Shown here: piece after piece, positions 1-6,362 of the stretch | How positions within the stretch are numbered: the stretch's first letter is position 1 | Layout of the letters: every line of letters begins with the position of its first letter | Assembly: GCA_902767125.1 (NCBI GenBank) | Contig: CACXGJ010000160.1 | Location: 1 to 9,343, forward strand | Direction of reading: 5' to 3' | DNA from: an uncultured Ruminococcus sp. | Lineage (GTDB): Bacteria; Bacillota; Clostridia; Oscillospirales; Acutalibacteraceae | Length of the DNA stretch: 9,343 nt | Made by a program: the position numbers and the translations under genes | The notes under the pieces: generated by a model | Seen by the model: the letters and a program-made list of their open reading frames with translations, nothing else | Databases searched by the model: none | What the model was told of the DNA's origin: nothing

Positions 1-84
1 ATAGGTGTCAAAGTGACGCTTGAAGCGTCGCCGATATATATAAAATTAAAGGAGGATATAAGCCATGTCGGAAAGCACACATAA
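1..84 (+). CDS. recJ: Possible 3' end of recJ (partial)
   Basis: Frame 1 is open from the window edge to a TAA at 82-84, giving 27 codons. It contains KVTLEASPIYIKLK, which resembles, from memory, the Lys-Val-Asp-Leu...Ser...Tyr...Leu pattern near the C-terminus of Firmicute RecJ, the 5'-3' single-strand DNA exonuclease. In B. subtilis recJ lies just upstream of apt and relA, so the position fits. If real, it overlaps the next gene by 20 bases and the rel ribosome binding site lies inside its codons. The other two frames stop at 2-4 and 21-23, so an upstream gene could also end there. This is a context-based inference from a very short stretch. Confidence 0.35.
   Translation: MGVKVTLEASPIYIKLKEDISHVGKHT
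15..29 (+). other. Small hairpin upstream of rel
   Basis: The arms GACGCT (15-20) and AGCGTC (24-29) are perfect complements around a 3-base loop. No T-tract follows, so it is not an intrinsic terminator. It ends 21 bases before the rel Shine-Dalgarno. If the upstream reading frame is coding, the palindrome may be incidental. Confidence 0.25.
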
Positions 85-2251
85 ATTTTACCAGGATTAT
101 CATGAGTTAGTAGAGTTGATGAAAAAAAGTGACCACAGCTATGATTTTGAACTGATCGACCGAGCGTACAGGTTTGCAGACGAAATGCACGGAGACCAGC
201 GAAGGGCATCGGGAATACCTTATATTCTCCACCCTACGTCCGTAGCCTGTATACTTGCGGAATTGGGCATGGATTCGGCATCCATTGCAGCAGCACTTAT
301 GCACGATGTAGTTGAGGATACTCCTGTTACACTTGAGGAAGTTACCAAAATGTTCGGAGCAGAAATAGCCAATTTGATCGACGGTGTAACGAAACTCGGC
401 AAGATACCCTATTCGTCAAGAGAGGAACAGCAGGCTGAAAATATCCGCAAAATGCTCATAGCAATGTCCAATGATATAAGAGTGATAATAATAAAATTAG
501 CGGACAGACTGCATAATATGCGTACCATAGACTGCATGAAAGAACAGCACCGCCGTGATAAAGCTCTTGAAGTAATGGAAGTTTATGCACCTATCGCTCA
601 CAGATTGGGTATCAGGGCATTGAAAGAGGAACTTGAAGACCTCTCAATAAGATACCTTGATCCTGTGGGGTATGCAGAGATCGAAAGACAGCTTGAAGCC
701 AAAAGCAAGGACAGAATAAACTTTGTCGCACAGATAAAACAGACTATCTATGAAAGACTGAAAGACGAGATAAACAATGTCTATATTGAGGGCAGAGTAA
801 AGAGTATCCACGGTATTTACAAGAAAACATATGTAAAAGGTCGTACAATGGATCAGATATATGATATCTTTGCTGTCAGAGTAATAGTTGATACAGTGGC
901 GGACTGCTATAATGTACTTGGCGTAGTACATGACCTTTTTAAGCCTTTGCCGAACAGATTCAAGGATTATATATCTACTCCAAAGGCAAATATGTATCAG
1001 TCGCTCCATACAACTGTTATCGGAAAAGAGGGTATTCCCTTTGAGATACAGATAAGGACATGGGAAATGCACTATACTGCCGAATACGGTATAGCCGCCC
1101 ACTGGAAATATAAAGAGGGTATCACAAAGAAAAATGCACTTGATGAGCGTCTTGCATGGATAAGAAAGATGCTTGAGAATCAGAGCGACAATGATTCAAC
1201 GGATATCGTCAGAACAATAAAAATGGACTTGGTACCGGAGGATGTTTTCATATTCACTCCCAAGGGTGATGTGATAAGTCTTCCTAACGGAGCAACGGTC
1301 ATAGACGTAGCCTATGCGATACACAGCGAGGTCGGTCACAGAATGATCGGTGCAAAGGTAGATAAAAGGATAGTACCGATAGACTATAAGGTCAAAAACG
1401 GTGAGATAGTCGAGATAATGACTACAAAGGAAACAGGTGCAGGTCCGAGCAGAGATTGGCTCAATATAGTAAGAACGAGTGAAGCAAGAAGTAAAATAAG
1501 ACTTTGGTTCAAGCGTGAGAAGCGTGACGAGAATATCGTCGAGGGCAAGGCACAGCTTGAAACGGAATTTAAAAGATTGGGCATAAATGTTCCCGAAAAG
1601 GAGCTTGAGGAATTTTTAGCTGATATAATCCACCGACAGAACTGCAATAATCTTGAGGACTTCTATGCCTCGATAGGCTACGGAGGAGTACAGCTCTGGA
1701 GGATACTTCCAAAGCTCAAGGAGGAGTATTTCAAGAAATACTCCGAAAAGGAGCAGCCTGCACAGGTAGTGATAACCGAGCCTGTCAGGAAAAAAATCAG
1801 CAGCGGTGTCAATGTTGCGGGATTGGATGATTGTCTTGTAAAATACTCAAAGTGCTGTAATCCCCTGCCGGGAGATGATATAGTCGGCTTCATAACACGA
1901 GGCTACGGAGTTTCGATACACAAGAGAAACTGTACGAATGTTCCTTCCGATATAGAGAATTGTCCCGAACATGAGCGTTGGGTAAAGGTCGAATGGGCGG
2001 ACAATGTTGCACATGAAACATTCCAGTCCACACTTCAGATCATGGCGGCTGACCGTACAGGTCTTTTGGCGGATATAACCAATCAGCTTTCGGCGATGCA
2101 TCTGTTCATACACGCTCTCAATTCAAGGGAATTTAAAAACGGCATGGCACATATCGAGGTGTCTATAACCGTGAACGGAATAAATCATCTCAAGATGGTA
2201 ATAAGCCGTTTGAGCGGTATACAGGGAATAGTGTCGATAGAGAGGAATTAA
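65..2251 (+). CDS. rel: Bifunctional (p)ppGpp synthetase/hydrolase (RSH, Rel)
   Basis: Long RelA/SpoT homologue of 728 aa, the usual length. It makes (p)ppGpp from ATP and GDP/GTP on starved ribosomes and also hydrolyses it. The N-terminal HD hydrolase domain (about 30-190) keeps the Mn-binding set: H56, H80-D81 in HDVVED, and D147 in KLADRLHNMRT, each three residues on from the S. equisimilis enzyme. The synthetase domain (about 240-350) has GRVKS at 243-247, D267 in YDIF, and RFKD at 298-301; this RxKD form is typical of bifunctional enzymes, while EXDD marks RelA-only ones. YQSLH is at 311-315. A TGS domain (about 390-450), helical linker, zinc-finger region (C590, C597, C598, H619, C623) and C-terminal ACT domain (about 655-728, ADRTGLLADI) follow. 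GGAGG at 51-55 supports the ATG at 65. The stop shares one base with the next upstream ATG (TAATG). Both activities look intact. relA is the common synonym. Confidence 0.97.
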   Translation: MSESTHKFYQDYHELVELMKKSDHSYDFELIDRAYRFADEMHGDQRRASGIPYILHPTSVACILAELGMDSASIAAALMHDVVEDTPVTLEEVTKMFGAEIANLIDGVTKLGKIPYSSREEQQAENIRKMLIAMSNDIRVIIIKLADRLHNMRTIDCMKEQHRRDKALEVMEVYAPIAHRLGIRALKEELEDLSIRYLDPVGYAEIERQLEAKSKDRINFVAQIKQTIYERLKDEINNVYIEGRVKSIHGIYKKTYVKGRTMDQIYDIFAVRVIVDTVADCYNVLGVVHDLFKPLPNRFKDYISTPKANMYQSLHTTVIGKEGIPFEIQIRTWEMHYTAEYGIAAHWKYKEGITKKNALDERLAWIRKMLENQSDNDSTDIVRTIKMDLVPEDVFIFTPKGDVISLPNGATVIDVAYAIHSEVGHRMIGAKVDKRIVPIDYKVKNGEIVEIMTTKETGAGPSRDWLNIVRTSEARSKIRLWFKREKRDENIVEGKAQLETEFKRLGINVPEKELEEFLADIIHRQNCNNLEDFYASIGYGGVQLWRILPKLKEEYFKKYSEKEQPAQVVITEPVRKKISSGVNVAGLDDCLVKYSKCCNPLPGDDIVGFITRGYGVSIHKRNCTNVPSDIENCPEHERWVKVEWADNVAHETFQSTLQIMAADRTGLLADITNQLSAMHLFIHALNSREFKNGMAHIEVSITVNGINHLKMVISRLSGIQGIVSIERN

Positions 2252-2256
2252 TGGGG

Positions 2257-2709
2257 ATGAAAGCAGTAATACAAAGAGTAACGGAATGTCAGGTGACTGT
2301 CGGCAGTGAAACTGTCGGCAGTATCGCCGATGGATTCCTGATATTATTGGGAGTAGAAAACGGTGACACCGAAAAGGATGCCGAAAAATTAAGTGCGAAA
2401 ATATCGGTATTGAGAATATTCACGGATGAAAACGATAAAATGAATCTGTCTTTGCAGGATATTGACGGTGAGGTGCTGACAGTATCAAATTTCACTCTGT
2501 CAGCGGACTGCCGAAAGGGCAGAAGACCGAATTTCATAAATGCGGAAAAGCCTGACAGGGCAAATGAACTGTATGAATATTTCTGTGAATGTATGCTCAA
2601 AAACGGCATCAAAAAGGTTGAAAAGGGCGTTTTCGGGGCGGATATGAAAGTATCGCTCGTGAATGACGGTCCTGTTACAATAATAATAGATTCGAGGGAG
2701 CTGGCATGA
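2257..2709 (+). CDS. dtd: D-aminoacyl-tRNA deacylase
   Basis: Dtd removes D-amino acids wrongly attached to tRNA, especially D-Tyr, and in many bacteria Gly from tRNA-Ala. The product (150 aa from this start) begins MKAVIQRVTEC and carries the RRPNF block, an FGADMKV segment and the NDGPVT motif, matching B. subtilis Dtd along its whole length. Another in-frame ATG at 2251 overlaps the rel stop and would add two residues. I prefer 2257 because family members begin with M-(K/R)-x-V-x-Q-R-V, because the active-site Ser then falls at 77 as in E. coli, and because AGAGGA (2241-2246) is 10 bases away. The usual SQFTL active-site signature reads SNFTL here (77-81). The stop overlaps the following ATG in an ATGA, so coupling is likely. 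The rel-dtd order is widespread in Firmicutes. Confidence 0.95.
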   Translation: MKAVIQRVTECQVTVGSETVGSIADGFLILLGVENGDTEKDAEKLSAKISVLRIFTDENDKMNLSLQDIDGEVLTVSNFTLSADCRKGRRPNFINAEKPDRANELYEYFCECMLKNGIKKVEKGVFGADMKVSLVNDGPVTIIIDSRELA

Positions 2710-3347
2710 TAAAAGTAGAGTGTTTCCCTGTCGGGGAGCTTGATGCAAATTGTTTTTTTGTTACCGATGATGAAGCCGAAGAAGCATTTTTGGTGGATAC
2801 GGGAGATTATTCATTTAAACTTGAAGAAAGAATAAGACAATTCGGTGCGGAGAAAGTAAAGTATATCTTATTGACACACGGTCATTTTGACCATATAGGA
2901 TATGTTGTTGAAATGAAAAAGAAAATGCCATGGGTAAAAATAGCTATCGGAAAAGACGATGCACATTTCACCAATGAAGATGACTTTAATCTGGCATGGC
3001 ATTTTGGCATAACACAGGAGCATTTTGATGCGGATATACTTGTCGGTGAGGGTTCTGAACTGAAGTTCGGGAATGAAAAGATAAAAGTTATTTCCACACC
3101 CGGTCATACAGAGGGCGGAGTCTGCTATATATTGGGAAATAATATTTTCACAGGCGATACTCTTTTCAGGGGAAGTATAGGCAGGACAGATTTTCCGACA
3201 GGTGACAAGGAAGAAATGATACAGTCATTGAAAAGGCTTGCCAAACTTGACGGAAATTACAATGTATACTGTGGGCATGATGAAAATACAACTCTTGATT
3301 TTGAGAGAAAAAATAATATTTACATGGCGAGAGAAGATTTAGTATGA
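2706..3347 (+). CDS. MBL-fold hydrolase, glyoxalase II-like
   Basis: Metallo-beta-lactamase-fold protein of 213 aa, the size of the short YcbL-like hydroxyacylglutathione hydrolase family, which lacks the C-terminal helical domain of full GloB. The metal ligands are all visible: H58, H60, D62 and H63 in THGHFDH, H134 in TPGHTEG, D151 in TGDTLF and H191 in CGHDENTT. A GSIGRTDFP block is at 156-164. These predict a cytoplasmic dinuclear metal hydrolase, probably of a thioester; the substrate cannot be told from sequence. GAGGGAG at 2694-2700 precedes the ATG, which overlaps the dtd stop (ATGA); the 3' end overlaps hemZ in the same way. Its place between dtd and hemZ is common in Clostridia, but the functional link is unknown. 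Confidence 0.92.
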   Translation: MIKVECFPVGELDANCFFVTDDEAEEAFLVDTGDYSFKLEERIRQFGAEKVKYILLTHGHFDHIGYVVEMKKKMPWVKIAIGKDDAHFTNEDDFNLAWHFGITQEHFDADILVGEGSELKFGNEKIKVISTPGHTEGGVCYILGNNIFTGDTLFRGSIGRTDFPTGDKEEMIQSLKRLAKLDGNYNVYCGHDENTTLDFERKNNIYMAREDLV

Positions 3348-4807
3348 ACATATACATAGACCATGAATTTCACTATGAAACGGAAAATCTTGTAAGACTG
3401 TTTTTTCCGAATGAGAAGCTGACGGTCATACAGGGCATACCCGAAAATACAGCGGAAAATGATATAATATCGTCAGTGAAGGACGGTGAGATATATACCC
3501 GATTTTTCGGAAAAAGCGAGGGCTGTCATTTTGATGATACAGATACAAAGACTGTCGAGAGAAAAATGGCAGTGTGCCTGTATGAATTGCTTGTCAGCGT
3601 AACGGGAAGAAAACAGCCTTGGGGTATTCTGACGGGAGTACGTCCCATAAAGCTGTTCAGAAGATTATCCGAAAGCGGAGGAAAAGACTATGCAAGGGAG
3701 TATTTTTTGAATGAGCTTCTTGTATCGGAGGAAAAAACAAATTTAAGTGCCGTAACAGAGGGCTATGAAAGGAAGATACTTGCATTGAGCAAGCCGAGGT
3801 CATTCAGCTTGTATATATCCATACCGTTTTGTCCGTCAAGATGTTCATACTGCTCATTTGTTTCACAGTCCATAGAGAAAGCACAGAAATTAATTGAACC
3901 ATATCTTGAACTGCTTTGCAAAGAAGTGGAATATACAGCAGAGATCGCAAGAGAATGTAAATTGCAGTTGGAAAGCGTATATATAGGCGGAGGAACACCT
4001 ACAACATTGAATGCAGTCCGGCTTGAAAAGCTGATGGATACAGTGAATAAGAGCTTTGACATGACAACGTGCAGGGAATTTACAGTGGAGGCAGGCAGAC
4101 CTGATACTATCGACAGGGATAAGCTGACAGCAATTTTAAACGGAGGTGCTGACAGAATAAGCATAAATCCACAGACACTCAATGATAAGGTGCTTGAGGT
4201 CATCGGCAGAAAGCATGATTCCGAACAGACCTTGAGTGCATATGAGCTTGCAAGGGAGGTCGGCTTCAGGCATATAAATATGGATCTGATAGCAGGCTTG
4301 CCGACAGATACAGTTGAGAGCTTTAAGGATACACTTGACAGGATATGTGGGCTGTCACCCGAAAGCGTGACTGTCCATACTCTCGCAATGAAACGGTCAT
4401 CAAGACTGACACAGGAGGGTAATCCGCTTGAAACGGATAAAGAAGTTCCTGCTGCAGAAATGCTCAAGTATTGCGAAAAGAAGCTGTCCGAAGAAGGCTA
4501 TCATCCGTATTATCTTTACAGACAGACACGCATGGAAGGAAATCTTGAGAATGTTGGCTGGTCAAAGGATGGCTATGACGGAATATATAATGTGTTTGTG
4601 ATGGATGAAACGCATACTATACTCGGCTGCGGAGCAGGGGCTGTTTCAAAGCTGAAAAAACCGATGTCAGACGAATTATCAAGAATATTTAACTACAAAT
4701 ACCCGTATGAATATATAAACGGCTTTGAAGAAATGCTGGAACGAAAGGAGCAGGTTAAAGTATTTTATGATGAACTGGCTGAATACCTATCGAAGATATG
4801 CCTGTGA
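3344..4807 (+). CDS. hemZ: Radical SAM protein HemZ, coproporphyrinogen dehydrogenase family
   Basis: A 487-aa HemZ-family protein; B. subtilis HemZ is of similar size. An N-terminal region of about 150 aa, specific to HemZ, includes the conserved PWGILTGVRPIK (92-103). The radical SAM core begins at FSLYISIPFCPSRCSYCSF, with the 4Fe-4S cysteines C163, C167 and C170, and continues with the SAM-binding GGGTPT (215-220), SINPQT (273-278), and a NMDLIAGLP block (312-320). The assigned role is oxygen-independent conversion of coproporphyrinogen III to protoporphyrinogen IX, but this is by family only. The position two residues after C170 is Phe, as in HemW-type heme chaperones, not the extra Cys of HemN. 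The ATG overlaps the previous stop (ATGA) and has only a weak purine-rich site upstream, which suggests coupling. The 3' end overlaps the kinase gene in a different frame. Confidence 0.93.
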   Translation: MNIYIDHEFHYETENLVRLFFPNEKLTVIQGIPENTAENDIISSVKDGEIYTRFFGKSEGCHFDDTDTKTVERKMAVCLYELLVSVTGRKQPWGILTGVRPIKLFRRLSESGGKDYAREYFLNELLVSEEKTNLSAVTEGYERKILALSKPRSFSLYISIPFCPSRCSYCSFVSQSIEKAQKLIEPYLELLCKEVEYTAEIARECKLQLESVYIGGGTPTTLNAVRLEKLMDTVNKSFDMTTCREFTVEAGRPDTIDRDKLTAILNGGADRISINPQTLNDKVLEVIGRKHDSEQTLSAYELAREVGFRHINMDLIAGLPTDTVESFKDTLDRICGLSPESVTVHTLAMKRSSRLTQEGNPLETDKEVPAAEMLKYCEKKLSEEGYHPYYLYRQTRMEGNLENVGWSKDGYDGIYNVFVMDETHTILGCGAGAVSKLKKPMSDELSRIFNYKYPYEYINGFEEMLERKEQVKVFYDELAEYLSKICL

Positions 4808-5729
4808 CATAAACAGAATAAATGAACAGGCAAGGTCTGATCCAAAGGAATTTGTTGAGATGACCGAGGATATTTTCAGAAGTGATGTACGGCTGATAGT
4901 CGAACAGATACTGACGATACCTGTCAAAAGGCATATAATAATGCTTTCGGGACCGTCAAGCAGCGGAAAGACTACAACAGCACAGAAATTGGCTGATGAA
5001 TTTAGGATAAAGGGCTGTGAAGTACAGCATATCTCAATGGATGACTTTTATCTCGGCATAAAGTATATAAAAACTCTGCCCAACGGCAAGCCTGATTTTG
5101 AATCCGTTGATGCACTCGATATACCGCTGATAAAGCAGAGCATAAGACGGCTCGCCGAAACAGGCGAATGTGATATACCGAAGTATGATTTCAGAAACAG
5201 TTGTCGTACCGATATCATACAGCATCTGCAATTATCGTCAAATGCTGTTATAATAATCGAGGGTATACACGCTCTGAATCCGATATTCGATGACGGCAGT
5301 GAGTACGGCAGAATAAGCAAAGTATATGTCAGTGTCAAGCAGGGAATAAAAAATAATGAAGACTATGTTCTGACAAACAGAGAGATAAGATGTATAAGAC
5401 GTGTGGTCAGGGACAACAGCTTCAGGGAAGCTCCTCCCGAAAAGCTCCTTGATATGTGGTCGGAGATAATTGAGGGAGAAAAAAAATATATCCGTCCATA
5501 CAGATATACAAGTGATTTCACGGTAAACTCAATACACATCTATGAGCCTTGCATAATGAAAGAACCTGCAATGAAGCTTCTCCGACAGGTAAGTGAAAAA
5601 AGTCACTGCTATGAAACGGCACAGCATCTCATAAAGGCACTCTCTGCATTCGAGAGCATAGACAGCTCCGTTATACCCGAAAATTCTCTTATGAGAGAGT
5701 TTATAGGCGGCGGAAGGTATATTTATTGA
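4767..5729 (+). CDS. Uridine kinase-like P-loop nucleoside kinase
   Basis: A 320-aa cytoplasmic kinase of the PRK/uridine kinase group, predicted to phosphorylate a nucleoside with ATP or GTP. The Walker A motif GPSSSGKT is at 62-69, then MDDFYLG (91-97), KYDF (139-142) and a strand leading to IEGIHALNP (164-172), all typical of this family. The N-terminal helical piece (INEQARSDPKEF) resembles the leader of clostridial 'nucleoside kinase' proteins, which supports a start upstream of the hemZ stop. ATGs at 4767 and 4770 are both possible, with no good ribosome binding site at ideal distance. A TTG at 4725 and an ATG at 4860 are less likely; the latter would drop the conserved leader. The chosen start overlaps hemZ by 41 bases, so translation is probably coupled. 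Longer than classical Udk (about 210 aa); the substrate is not certain. Confidence 0.85.
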   Translation: MMNWLNTYRRYACDINRINEQARSDPKEFVEMTEDIFRSDVRLIVEQILTIPVKRHIIMLSGPSSSGKTTTAQKLADEFRIKGCEVQHISMDDFYLGIKYIKTLPNGKPDFESVDALDIPLIKQSIRRLAETGECDIPKYDFRNSCRTDIIQHLQLSSNAVIIIEGIHALNPIFDDGSEYGRISKVYVSVKQGIKNNEDYVLTNREIRCIRRVVRDNSFREAPPEKLLDMWSEIIEGEKKYIRPYRYTSDFTVNSIHIYEPCIMKEPAMKLLRQVSEKSHCYETAQHLIKALSAFESIDSSVIPENSLMREFIGGGRYIY

Positions 5730-5749
5730 GATGTTTTTTGAAAAAACTA

Positions 5750-5778
5750 TTGAAGAATCGGGAAATTAGTGTTATAAT
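5750..5778 (+). promoter_or_regulatory. Sigma-A type promoter with extended -10
   Basis: TTGAAG (5750-5755) and TATAAT (5773-5778) are separated by exactly 17 bases. TG at 5770-5771 sits one base before the -10 and makes it an extended -10. Transcription would start near 5785, giving a leader of about 30 bases before the zinc-ribbon gene at 5816. It begins about 20 bases after the kinase stop. Confidence 0.8.
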
Positions 5779-5815
5779 AGCATCAAACAGTTTTATTTGG
5801 AAAGGATCGACGTTT

Positions 5816-6265
5816 ATGGGAATTTTTGAAGATGTTCTTCTTAATGCAAGGTCGGCAGTCGATACTGTCGGCAAAAAAGCAAGCAAGGTCATAGATATGT
5901 CAAAGCTGACACTTTCGGCGGCTGATATAAAATCAGAACTGTCAAAAAAATATGAGATGCTCGGCAGAGTTTCCTTTGAGGCTCAAACAACAGGCAAGGA
6001 CTACAGTAAGAGCATAGCCGATATAGTTGCAAAAATAATAAATCTTAAAGCAGAGCTTGATTCGGTAAACGAAATGATAGCAAGTAACAAGAGCAGGATA
6101 AAATGCTCTGCGTGTGGGGCATATAATTCAAAGGATGCTGTCTTCTGCAATAAGTGCGGAGAAAAGATAGTATTCAACACCGATGACAGCGAAGAAAAAG
6201 TCACCGATGAGGATATAATTGATTTTACGGAAGATAATTTCGATGATGACGATATGGGCGTATAA
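5816..6265 (+). CDS. Small coiled-coil zinc-ribbon protein, function unknown
   Basis: A 149-aa protein that I do not recognise as a named family. The N-terminus (MGIFEDVLLNARSAVDTVGK) is amphipathic helix-like. Residues about 35-95 are rich in K, E, S and A and look helical, possibly a coiled coil. A zinc ribbon follows with C97 and C100 (CSAC) and C111 and C114 (CNKC). The last 25 residues are very acidic (DFTEDNFDDDD). No signal peptide or membrane segment is seen, so it is probably cytoplasmic. Small proteins with a helical N-terminus and a zinc ribbon next to cell-wall or growth genes are common in Clostridia, but their role is not established. The ATG has AAAGGA (5801-5806) at 9 bases. 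Upstream TTG starts from 5726 in this frame would lie over the promoter and are rejected. It is the only gene here with both its own promoter and a downstream hairpin. Confidence 0.85.
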   Translation: MGIFEDVLLNARSAVDTVGKKASKVIDMSKLTLSAADIKSELSKKYEMLGRVSFEAQTTGKDYSKSIADIVAKIINLKAELDSVNEMIASNKSRIKCSACGAYNSKDAVFCNKCGEKIVFNTDDSEEKVTDEDIIDFTEDNFDDDDMGV

Positions 6266-6278
6266 TTAAATAAATAAT

Positions 6279-6323
6279 TTTTTGCACCGTATGATTTTTT
6301 ATGAACTTCATACGGTGTAAAAA
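6279..6323 (+). terminator. Inverted repeat, possible terminator
   Basis: The arms 6279-6294 (TTTTTGCACCGTATGA) and 6308-6323 (TCATACGGTGTAAAAA) pair over 16 bp with one G-U and a 13-base loop. It starts 13 bases after the zinc-ribbon stop, where a terminator is expected. The T-run lies before the stem and the A-run after it; on the + strand a T-run (6329-6333) comes only five bases past the stem. It is therefore not a classic intrinsic terminator for either direction and may be weak or act as an mRNA 3'-end stabiliser. Confidence 0.5.
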
Positions 6324-6347
6324 TTCACTTTTTCTATAACACTCCTG

Positions 6348-6355
6348 AAAGGAAG
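6348..6355 (+). promoter_or_regulatory. Ribosome binding site that favours the GTG start
   Basis: AAAGGAAG ends 7 bases before GTG 6363 and 4 bases before TTG 6360. Spacing and codon preference favour GTG. A TATAAC at 6335-6340 could be a -10 for this gene, but no -35 lies at the right distance. Confidence 0.6.
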
Positions 6356-6362
6356 TGCATTG

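Noticed and set aside
20..46. TTGAAG and TAAAAT as a rel promoter
   Set aside because: The spacer is only 15 bases and transcription would begin at or after the Shine-Dalgarno at 51-55.
644..1102. 152-codon open frame on the - strand inside rel
   Set aside because: It is antisense to the conserved synthetase domain, with a composition (many Y, I and C) typical of a shadow frame.
3763..4467. 234-codon open frame on the - strand inside hemZ
   Set aside because: It is fully antisense to a well-conserved gene, is Ser/Leu-rich without any motif, and has no ribosome binding site; the purine-rich codon usage of hemZ explains the open frame.
5733..5747. T6/A6 palindrome after the kinase stop as a terminator
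   Set aside because: The stem is nearly all A-T, the possible loop is three bases or fewer, and no T-tract follows.
5726..5815. Extending the zinc-ribbon protein upstream to TTG starts
   Set aside because: This would translate through the extended -10 promoter; the ATG at 5816 has a good ribosome binding site.
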